This document shows positions 50,859-58,459 of a DNA stretch of 64,000 nt, piece after piece (the first letter of the stretch is position 1; each line of letters opens with the position of its first letter). Source of the DNA: Ardenticatenaceae bacterium (lineage in GTDB: Bacteria; Chloroflexota; Anaerolineae; Promineifilales; Promineifilaceae); the NCBI GenBank assembly GCA_020634375.1, contig JACKBX010000004.1, forward strand, positions 62,001-126,000. Reading direction: 5' to 3'. Both the position numbers and the translations under genes were made by a program. The notes under the pieces are model-generated. The model was not told the DNA's origin, made no database searches, and was given only the letters and a program-made list of their open reading frames with translations.

Positions 50859-52882
50859 GCCACACTCCCCATCCCCGCCACGTCATAACCGGGCAGGGCG
50901 GCGACGGCTTGTTGGAAACGGCCGTCATGCAGCAAGTCCAGCAACGGCCGTAACAATTCCCCTTCATAATGCGCCTGCGGCATCACCAACTGGTACTGCT
51001 CATGCGCCAGGGGCACAAAATCCAGTTCCAGCGCTCGCGCGGCGGCGCGAATGCCCAGCCCGGCATCGGCCGTGCCGGAGGCCACCGCCGCCGCCACCGC
51101 CAGATGCGTGTACTCCTCGCGCTCGTAGCCCTGTACCTGCTGCGGCGTAATGCTCCGCTGCCCCAGCTCATAATCCAGCAGCACCCGCGTGCCCGCGCCA
51201 CGCTGCCGGTTGACCATCCGCACCTCAGGATTGGCCGCATCCGCCCAGCCTTGCAGCCCTTTGGGATTGCCCGGCGGCACAATCCAGCCCTGCTCGCGCC
51301 CCACCAGCGTCACCAAAACGACGGGCTGGTCGGGCAAATAACGGCGCACGTAGCTGACGTTATACACGCCCGTCTCCGGGTCGAGCAGATGGGAGCCGCC
51401 GAAGTGCGCTTCGCCGCGCCGCAGCGCCACCAACCCGCCCAGGCTGCCCACGTTCGCCGACATCAGGCGCAGCCCTTGCCCCTGCGCGGCAAGATATTGC
51501 GCCAGCAAATCCAGCGTGAGGTCGTGGCTGCCGATGGCGACGAGGGTGCGGGCGATTTCCCGCGGGGTGCGGTAGAGGTGGACGGTAACGGCCGTGCCCG
51601 CATCCGCCCCTTCACTAAAACGGGGGATGCGCACAATGCCATCCGCCCGCACCAGCGAGGTGATGACACCCGCGCCACGACTAATGGGCGTCGCCATGAT
51701 GTTGTCGCCAACCTTGCCGACGGCCACGCGCACAAAATCGTCGTCGCCGGTGGGGGAATTGAGCTTGCGCGTCAGCCGCGCCGTGAGTGTGGGCGGCTGG
51801 TAGGGGGGCTGCCCCTGCCACTGTGCCAGCAGCGGCTGCACAAAAATCTCGCCGGTGAGGGCGGCGCTGACGGGGTAGCCGGGCACGCCGATAATGGGCA
51901 GGGGTGCAGGGGTGCAGAGGTGCAGGGGTGAATCTCCCTTGCTCCCCTGCTCCCTTGCTCCTTCACCTCGCTCAATCATGCCCATGATGACGGGGTGGCC
52001 GGGGCGCACGGCGACGCCGTGAACGAGGAGGGCGCCCAGTTCTTGCACAACGTGGGCGGTGTAGTCTTCGCTGCCGGCGGAGGAACCAGCGTTGATCAGG
52101 ATCAGGTCGTGATCGCGGGCGGCGGCTTGCACGGCCGTCTTAATCGCCGCGAAGTCATCTTGCACAATGGGCCAGCGCGTGGCGCTGCCACCCCATCCCT
52201 CGATTTGCGCGGCGAGGACAAGGCTGTTGTACTCGATGATTTGGCCGGGCTGCGGGGGCTGGGTGATGGCCGTTTCCGCCGCCACCAATTCTGAGCCGGT
52301 GGGAATGATAGCCACCCGCGCCTTGCGGTACACGGGCACTGCGGCGTGCCCGGAACCGGCCAATGCGCCCAGGTCTACGGGGCGCAGTTTGTGATTAGCG
52401 GGCAGCACCAGTTCGGTGGCTACCATGTCTTCGCCCATAGGCCGCACGTGATGCCAGGGCGGCAGGGCGGCGCGTAGTTCGATTGCAGCACGGCCGTCCG
52501 CCAATGTGACCTGCTGGGTATGTTCAATCATCACCACGGCGTTGGCCCAGGCGGGCAGGGCATGGCCGGTGTTTACGGCCTTCGCCGGGCGGCTGGGCTG
52601 CCCGTCCCACTCATCCACGAGGGTGAATTGTAGGGGGTGGGTTTCGGTGGCTCCGGCGGTGTCTTGGGCACGCACGGCGTAGCCGTCCATGGCGCTGGCG
52701 TGGTAGTGGGGGGAGGAGATTTTGGCCCAGATGGCGCTGGCGGTGATACGGCCGTTGGCCTCTGTCAATGGCACCATTTCTGCGGGCAATGGATGCCACA
52801 AACCTGCTTCTTGCAATGCGCTTTGCAGCGACTGCTGCGCTGCGGTGAGGGGAATGTCTTCAAGGTAAATGTGTCGCTTCAT
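50840..52882 (-). CDS. moeA: Molybdopterin molybdenumtransferase fused to a PBP-like domain
   Basis: 680 residues from ATG 52882 (MKRHIYLEDIP); ATG 52912 is an alternative. Residues 1-~430 form MoeA (MoCF domain motif NAGSSAGSEDY, substrate loop SAMDGYAVRA), which inserts molybdate into adenylated molybdopterin. Residues ~450-675 form a periplasmic-binding-like domain of the LysR/PBP class, which may sense molybdate or a cofactor form. Fusions of this kind are known in several phyla. Odd point: a ~25-residue segment just before PIIGVPGYPVSA is encoded by an iterated-word repeat (51898-51972) and is absent from normal MoeA. The C-terminal codons overlap another repeat. Confidence 0.92.
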   Translation of the reverse strand: MKRHIYLEDIPLTAAQQSLQSALQEAGLWHPLPAEMVPLTEANGRITASAIWAKISSPHYHASAMDGYAVRAQDTAGATETHPLQFTLVDEWDGQPSRPAKAVNTGHALPAWANAVVMIEHTQQVTLADGRAAIELRAALPPWHHVRPMGEDMVATELVLPANHKLRPVDLGALAGSGHAAVPVYRKARVAIIPTGSELVAAETAITQPPQPGQIIEYNSLVLAAQIEGWGGSATRWPIVQDDFAAIKTAVQAAARDHDLILINAGSSAGSEDYTAHVVQELGALLVHGVAVRPGHPVIMGMIERGEGAREQGSKGDSPLHLCTPAPLPIIGVPGYPVSAALTGEIFVQPLLAQWQGQPPYQPPTLTARLTRKLNSPTGDDDFVRVAVGKVGDNIMATPISRGAGVITSLVRADGIVRIPRFSEGADAGTAVTVHLYRTPREIARTLVAIGSHDLTLDLLAQYLAAQGQGLRLMSANVGSLGGLVALRRGEAHFGGSHLLDPETGVYNVSYVRRYLPDQPVVLVTLVGREQGWIVPPGNPKGLQGWADAANPEVRMVNRQRGAGTRVLLDYELGQRSITPQQVQGYEREEYTHLAVAAAVASGTADAGLGIRAAARALELDFVPLAHEQYQLVMPQAHYEGELLRPLLDLLHDGRFQQAVAALPGYDVAGMGSVAVVSNQ
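51898..51972 (+). repeat. Iterated-word element inside moeA, word GGTGCAGGGGTGCAG
   Basis: GGTGCAGGGGTGCAGAGGTGCAGGG faces TCCCTTGCTCCCCTGCTCCCTTGCTCC. It is a multiple-of-three addition that adds Gly/Ser/Pro-rich residues (ERGEGAREQGSKGDS…) and keeps the moeA frame open. Confidence 0.75.
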
Positions 52883-52912
52883 AATAATCATTCTCGCAAG
52901 TGGTGTGGTCAT

Positions 52913-53101
52913 AGATGCCGAAGATGGCGCGGCACTCGCCGGGCGGCGTGTCGGCGGGGATGGGGTGTTTGGCTATGTCCATGACACGGCCGTCCTCCTT
53001 CAGCCGCTGCAAACGCTGGTGGCGCTCGCTGCGCTTTTTGGGTAGAGAAGGTGTTGCAACTCTTCTACGCTCAAATCATTGGCCTGACGTTTTTTACTCA
53101 T
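52913..53101 (-). pseudogene. Remnant with the C-terminal motif of the 61-kb glycosyltransferase
   Basis: From ATG 53101 the minus strand reads MSKKRQANDLSVEELQHLLY and then needs a one-base shift near 53042 to continue KKRSERHQRLQRLKEDGRVMD. After that comes HPIPADTPPGECRAIFGIYD, which matches HPIPIPADTPPGEYRAIVGLYD at the end of the glycosyltransferase gene (61269-63302). It runs into the moeA start. It is a decayed, rearranged fragment and not a working gene. The rest of the gap (53102-53352) holds nothing I can identify. Confidence 0.55.
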
Positions 53102-53352
53102 GCAGGGTTATGTTAATGCGAATGAGCAAATTTGCAAAGGAAAAAGGCCAAATGGTTCCACTGACATTCATCATCCTTAATTCATGCAGATAATCACTTT
53201 TGTCGCTTATGGTTCCTGTCATATGCTGTGCTTGTCGGTTCCAAAAGAGGGTGCAGCGTGATGGGGATTGTCCTTTTGATGATGCAGAAACACACGCCAT
53301 ACCGCTGCCCAAATAATACAGCCACTTGATCTGGCATTGGGAGGATTATCTT

Positions 53353-54033
53353 ATGCAGCAGCGTACTTTATGGTTTTTCAACGTTGTGGTGATGCTTGCC
53401 ACCGCCACACTCCTTATTGTCCACTTTGCTTACCCGCCCATCGCTGCACCCGCCAGCCCCGCCTTGCCCGGACCGGCCGCGCCATAGGCGCGGCCAGTCA
53501 CTGACCTCGTTTTTGTCGCCTATGCCAGTGGCAACGCCACAAACACCGTGACCACCTACGCCCGCCCCATTACAATCACAAACAACTCGCTCGCTACCAC
53601 CGGAGCGGACGCGCCCCTTCTCAGCCAGCCCGACCCCGCCATGTGCATCACAGACGAACTGCATGTTTCGCCCAACGGCGAATTCCTGCTCTGGCAGATG
53701 AACTGCGAGGCTGATTTGTATATACGCCTGCTGCGTCGGGGGCAAATGGCCTCCACAGCGACTACCATCCCGCGCAGCTACTTCCTCGACTGGTCGCCTG
53801 ATGGCAACTGGTTCCTGCTGCGCCAGATTGATGAGGACGTGGTTTATTTGGCAGCGGCTGATGGCAGCCAACAATTCCCGCTTAACTTGCCCTCTGGCGC
53901 ATATGGCGGCGCGTTCAGCCGCGATGATCAGACCATTTTATACGCTGCCAGCCAGGGCTTGAATTTTTGCAGCGAGTTGGGGGCGCTCAATCTGGCAACG
54001 GCCGTGCCCGGAAATATTTATTGGCTGCCATAA
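53353..54033 (+). pseudogene. Exported beta-propeller-like protein with in-frame amber codon
   Basis: ATG 53353, behind GGGAGGATTATCTT, opens a frame of 226 codons that is complete except for TAG at codon 45 (53485-53487), right after a signal peptide-like N-terminus (WFFNVVVMLATATLLIV) and an Ala/Pro linker. Downstream of TAG the frame carries a PD40-like repeat (LDWSPDGNWFLL) and ends NIYWLP, like its three downstream relatives. It is shorter (226 against ~470 codons). A nonsense mutation or a sequencing error is the simplest reading. Confidence 0.65.
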
Positions 54034-54070
54034 ACGAGGCCTATAAAGATAGTTGTCTCTGGAGGAAATG

Positions 54071-55507
54071 ATGAAACCGCAAAATTCCTTTTGCATCTTG
54101 GTGTTGTGCCTGCTGCTGGCGGCGTGTGGTACGGCACAGCCTGCGCCCATGCCTACAGAGATAGCCCAGGTGCAGGTGACAGACACCCCTGTTTTGCCAA
54201 CTGCTACTGCCACAACGTTACTTGTAACTAATACGGCTACACCAACAGCAACGATTGTTTCCCCAACTGAAACTGCAACACCCCTGCCAACCAGTACCAT
54301 AACACCAGTACCTACTACTTTACCAACTTCTCTGCCTATCGGACATATATACTTTATGTGGGATTCTAAACCTCTGCCACAATCAGAGTTGAGCATGGAT
54401 GAACCTGTTCAAAATCTCTACGTAGCCAAATTAGATCTGGCAACTGATGAATGGCTCATTGAACCCGTGTTGACGGAACTGGTTGGGTGGCCTTATATTC
54501 AATTGTCGCCCGATAAAACCAAGTTTTTGCTGACAATTTTGGAAGACAGGAATAACGATGGGCAAGTCAGTGTTGATGGATACAATCGGGGATTTGATGG
54601 GATCAATGTTTATACATATACATTGGACGATCAAGTATTTACACCCATCACATCTAGTTTCCCTGTAATCTTTAATCCTTTTTGGAGATCGGACAACCGT
54701 ACCATCGTTTTCGGCCAGTCAACCAAAGAAATCTCTTTTCTAAATACAGAGACCGGTGTAGTAGAGATTATTAGAACTTATCCAGAGCAAACGCGCTGGA
54801 TCGACTTGTCGCCTGACAGTCAGTTTATTGCCCTGAATTTTGACTCGATACAAATTAGCTTTCTAGACTTGCAAACAAAAAATGATATTACGATAACTAA
54901 TGAAATAGGCGGAATAGGGGTTGACAGAGCTTGGTCTTCAGATGGGGCATGGTTATTCCTCGGACAGCCCTTTACCAATCGGTACATGTTAGTTGATGTA
55001 AGCACTTTTGAAACGTACACTTTATCACCTGCGAACTCGATTTTGAATCCTGTATGGTCGCCAAATAATCAACAGATGAGTTTTGTCCAGGAAGTTTCAG
55101 ATGGAACCCAACTTATGCTGTTAGATCCTATAAGCCTGACTACGCAGCAGTTACTTAATACATCGGGCAGAATTCATTACACGCTATGGTCTCCTAATGG
55201 GCAGTACATAGCTGTAGTTATTGCTGATGACGAGAAATTTAGCCTGGTTGTGTTTGATGTGATAACAGGCATGGGACATGAATTGTGGCAAAGTTCCGAT
55301 TCCAAGCGTTTCTATATCCCAAGCTGGTCCCCGGATAATCAGTGGTTACTTTTTTTTGATGGACAAGGATGGTCTCCTGGTAAGGGAGATCACGCAGGTC
55401 TTTACGCTATTCATAGAGATGGCGGGGTAGCAAAGTTAATATTAGACACATCTGGTACTTACGACCCCTATGGCTTTTACTGGCTACCGGAGACTGAAAC
55501 ACGATAG
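54071..55507 (+). CDS. Beta-propeller (PD40-type) lipoprotein, copy 1
   Basis: 478 residues from ATG 54071, five bases after GGAGG. Signal peptide and lipobox LLLAACG, then a Thr/Pro-rich linker (~20-85), then a TolB/PD40-like propeller with repeated WS-x-D/N-x-Q motifs (LSPDKTKFLL, WSPNNQQMSF, WSPDNQWLLF). Such proteins sit outside the membrane and often bind peptidoglycan or carbohydrate; the partner is unknown. The 5' ~190 bases are nearly identical to copies 2 and 3, while the propellers diverge strongly. Copy 1 lacks the ACGGCCGT octamer that copies 2 and 3 have at the matching site. Confidence 0.85.
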   Translation: MKPQNSFCILVLCLLLAACGTAQPAPMPTEIAQVQVTDTPVLPTATATTLLVTNTATPTATIVSPTETATPLPTSTITPVPTTLPTSLPIGHIYFMWDSKPLPQSELSMDEPVQNLYVAKLDLATDEWLIEPVLTELVGWPYIQLSPDKTKFLLTILEDRNNDGQVSVDGYNRGFDGINVYTYTLDDQVFTPITSSFPVIFNPFWRSDNRTIVFGQSTKEISFLNTETGVVEIIRTYPEQTRWIDLSPDSQFIALNFDSIQISFLDLQTKNDITITNEIGGIGVDRAWSSDGAWLFLGQPFTNRYMLVDVSTFETYTLSPANSILNPVWSPNNQQMSFVQEVSDGTQLMLLDPISLTTQQLLNTSGRIHYTLWSPNGQYIAVVIADDEKFSLVVFDVITGMGHELWQSSDSKRFYIPSWSPDNQWLLFFDGQGWSPGKGDHAGLYAIHRDGGVAKLILDTSGTYDPYGFYWLPETETR

Positions 55508-55540
55508 TTCTGGGAACTAACATTCTAATGGAGGGATATG

Positions 55541-56965
55541 ATGACGCGATTACGTTTGTTCTTCATTTGCCTGACCTGCCTGTTGCTGGCGGCGTGTGGT
55601 ACGGTGCAGCCTGCGCCCAAGCCTACAGAGATAGCCCAGGTGCAGGTGACAAACACCCCTGTTTTGCCAACTGCTACTGCCACAACGTTACTTGTAACTA
55701 ATACGGCTACACCAACAGCAACGGCCGTTCCCCCAACTGCAACCGCAACACCCTTGCCAACAGATACTCCAACCGCGACACCCCTTAATATGGTATCGGC
55801 AATCCCTCCTGTTGATGGTTATTTGATCTTCTTCTGGGACACAAAAGTAGCATTAGAAGAACCCTCATATTATTCAATTCCTGTTGAGGATCCCAAACAG
55901 GATTTATACGTTGCTGTTCCTGATGAGTCGCCAGATAGTTGGCAAATCTCCCCTATTCTCAAAGATCATCTGAATTGGCCAGAGGAGATAACAAACTGGC
56001 CCGTTGTGGCTCCGTCACCTGATCAAACAAAAATTGCCTTTACAATCTTCAGAAAGATTGATGACAACACAGATGTAACAAGCATTTACGTCGTTGATTT
56101 TTCTGATGGCACAATAATTCAACTAACAGAAGAATATTACCCCAGAATTTACAATATAAGCTGGTTGCCAGATAATCAAAAACTGGCTTATTCTGTGGCT
56201 AACCAGGGCTTTTTAATCCAGATAGGTCAGACTGCGGAACAATTTACATCTGACTTTTCTTCGGATATAGCTCTATTAGAAGTGTCGCCTGATGGACAAA
56301 TAGCTGCAATCATCTTGCAAAACGGAGAGCTTGTCCTGGTGAAGTTAGCGACAAAAGAAATTCTTCCAACCCCTATCGAATCTCTAATCAGTCCCGATTA
56401 TCTGGTATGGTCTCCAGATAGTACTTGGCTTGCCCTGAATCAAGTAAGTGGCGCTGGACTTTTACTTTTTAATGTTCAAACAAGTGAATATATCTCTTTG
56501 GTTGGGGTAGATTATTTTGGCGTTCCTTCCTGGTCGCCGAATGGTTCACAACTAGCTTTTATTCAAGCTACCAGAGAGGATGCGGATTTATATCTTTGGT
56601 ATCCCGAAAGTCAGCATTCAAGATTCATTGGCAATTTAGGGCACTCTCTCGACCGCCCCATTTGGTCTTCACAAGGGGAATACTTTGTTGTTGGCTCTGA
56701 AAAAGACGGCGTTGCTGATTTACTTCTTTATATTACCCAAACAAATGAAGTCAAAAGCATACCCGGATCGGAAAATACGCAAAATTTTACAGCTTTGTCT
56801 TGGTCGCCGAATGATCAGTGGTTGCTTGCCTTTGCAGCATCTGAAAGTAGGTCTTGCCTATATCTTCTTGATCTTAATGGAGATACTTATTGCGCTATTG
56901 ATACAACGGGAACTCTTAACCCGTTTGAAGTATTTTGGTTGCCAGGAATTTCGCATTTACCCTGA
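55541..56965 (+). CDS. Beta-propeller (PD40-type) lipoprotein, copy 2
   Basis: 474 residues from ATG 55541, with an adjacent ATG at 55538; ribosome-binding site GGAGGG. Lipobox LLLAACG, the same AQVQVTNTPVLPTATATTLL linker as its neighbours, then a propeller with SPDGQIAAI, WSPDSTWLAL, WSPNGSQLAF and WSPNDQWLLA repeats. It ends FEVFWLPGI, as the relatives end …FYWLPE. Thirty-odd bases separate it from copy 1. Expected to be anchored on the outer face of the membrane. No catalytic residues are recognisable. Confidence 0.85.
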   Translation: MTRLRLFFICLTCLLLAACGTVQPAPKPTEIAQVQVTNTPVLPTATATTLLVTNTATPTATAVPPTATATPLPTDTPTATPLNMVSAIPPVDGYLIFFWDTKVALEEPSYYSIPVEDPKQDLYVAVPDESPDSWQISPILKDHLNWPEEITNWPVVAPSPDQTKIAFTIFRKIDDNTDVTSIYVVDFSDGTIIQLTEEYYPRIYNISWLPDNQKLAYSVANQGFLIQIGQTAEQFTSDFSSDIALLEVSPDGQIAAIILQNGELVLVKLATKEILPTPIESLISPDYLVWSPDSTWLALNQVSGAGLLLFNVQTSEYISLVGVDYFGVPSWSPNGSQLAFIQATREDADLYLWYPESQHSRFIGNLGHSLDRPIWSSQGEYFVVGSEKDGVADLLLYITQTNEVKSIPGSENTQNFTALSWSPNDQWLLAFAASESRSCLYLLDLNGDTYCAIDTTGTLNPFEVFWLPGISHLP

Positions 56966-56995
56966 TATCTTAAACGTTTCAATGGGAGGAATATG

Positions 56996-58399
56996 ATGAC
57001 GCGATTACGTTTATTCTTCATTGGCCTGGCTGGCCTGCTGCTGGCGGCGTGTGGCACAGCGCAGCCGATGCCCACGACCACATCTATAGCCCAGGTGCAG
57101 GTGACGGACACGCCTGTTTTGCCAACTGCTACTGTCACAACGTTACTTGTAACTAATACGGCTACACCAACAGCAACGGCCGTTCCCCCAACTGCAACCG
57201 CAACACCCCTGCCAACCAGTACCCCAACCGCGACACCTGTTCCATTGCCACCACCAACTGGCCGTATTTACTTCTTTTGGGATCCAACGCCATTTAACAA
57301 TGCGGGAGTTCCATCTACTGCTCCTAAACGAAATCTTTATGTTGCTGTACCAGGAAATACGCCTTCCGAGTGGCATATTGACACCTTATTAGATCAAAGT
57401 ATGGATTGGTCTCAAGAAGCACCCTGGTCTCCCGAAGCAGCGCTTTCACCTGACTTAACCAAATTAGCTTTTACAGTGTGGAAGGATGCAAATGGTGACG
57501 GAGATATTCATTCAGATCAGGGGGGGGATTTGACAACTATCTATGTATATAGCTTATTTGACCAAAAACTAACACAATTAACTGATTATGCCCCTCTGTC
57601 GTTTTTCAGTTTAAGTTGGTTGCCAGACAACCAGTCATTGGCTTACAGTTGGGGCAAAGAAGTTTACACAGTTGACATCAACAATTCTTTTTCCCAAACA
57701 ATAACTCCGTCTTTCCCGCAGAATGTGGAAACTGTCATGGCTTCCCCTGATGGACAATTGATTACTGTGGTTTCTCGCGGCAATCTGTTCTTCTTTGACT
57801 GGAAGACCACGGATATCACCCCCGTCCTTACAAATCAGATAAATCATGGCAATATGACATGGGATCCAAATTCCCAATGGTTCGTGACCAATGAAAACAG
57901 TAGCATGGGTCTCCTGGCAATTAATACCAGGACTTATGAGGTTTTTTCGTTAGTCGAATCGGGGGTATTTAGCTATCCAACATGGGCACCAGATGGCTCA
58001 AAACTGAGCTTTACACGAGGAGGGGTAGATAACCCTGGCCTCTTTCTTTGGGATCCCAACACGCAACAGATAACGCAAATTTATGATCACCTCGTTTTTC
58101 CTATATGGTCGTCCGATAACACGAAACTTGCAGTCAGTTTTGTGCAAGATACGGTTACTAACCTGGCCATCGTGGATGTGACAACTGGAGAAATACAAAA
58201 GCTATTATCGGCGCCTGATACCGAGATATTCACTGTTCTTACCTGGTCCCCAGATGGCTTATGGATACTTTTCCTCGTGGAGAGAGAAGAAACCTTGGGT
58301 CTTTATGTGCTAAACCAGGAGAATAGCAGCACCTATTTGATTTTTGAATTTCCTAAAGATAGTGTGCGTCCCAACCACTTTTTTTGGCTACCAGAATAA
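56996..58399 (+). CDS. Beta-propeller (PD40-type) lipoprotein, copy 3
   Basis: 467 residues from ATG 56996 (alternative 56993), behind GGGAGGA. Lipobox LLLAACG and the shared linker, then propeller repeats (SPDLTKLAFT, SPDGQLITV, WAPDGSKLSF, WSPDGLWILF), ending FFWLPE. Together with copies 1 and 2 it makes a tandem array with small gaps, all on the plus strand and probably co-transcribed. Inferred role: cell-surface binding or sensing with variable specificity. Confidence 0.85.
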   Translation: MTRLRLFFIGLAGLLLAACGTAQPMPTTTSIAQVQVTDTPVLPTATVTTLLVTNTATPTATAVPPTATATPLPTSTPTATPVPLPPPTGRIYFFWDPTPFNNAGVPSTAPKRNLYVAVPGNTPSEWHIDTLLDQSMDWSQEAPWSPEAALSPDLTKLAFTVWKDANGDGDIHSDQGGDLTTIYVYSLFDQKLTQLTDYAPLSFFSLSWLPDNQSLAYSWGKEVYTVDINNSFSQTITPSFPQNVETVMASPDGQLITVVSRGNLFFFDWKTTDITPVLTNQINHGNMTWDPNSQWFVTNENSSMGLLAINTRTYEVFSLVESGVFSYPTWAPDGSKLSFTRGGVDNPGLFLWDPNTQQITQIYDHLVFPIWSSDNTKLAVSFVQDTVTNLAIVDVTTGEIQKLLSAPDTEIFTVLTWSPDGLWILFLVEREETLGLYVLNQENSSTYLIFEFPKDSVRPNHFFWLPE

Positions 58400-58459
58400 C
58401 CGCAAGTGTATATTGGCTCGATATTTGCCTGATGTTATACAGAGCCAGGGAGGAAGTTA

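Noticed and set aside
53485..53487. Amber suppression or pyrrolysine-type decoding
   Set aside because: No PylRS or suppressor tRNA is visible, other genes use TAG as a stop, and the context near a repeat-damaged cluster favours decay.
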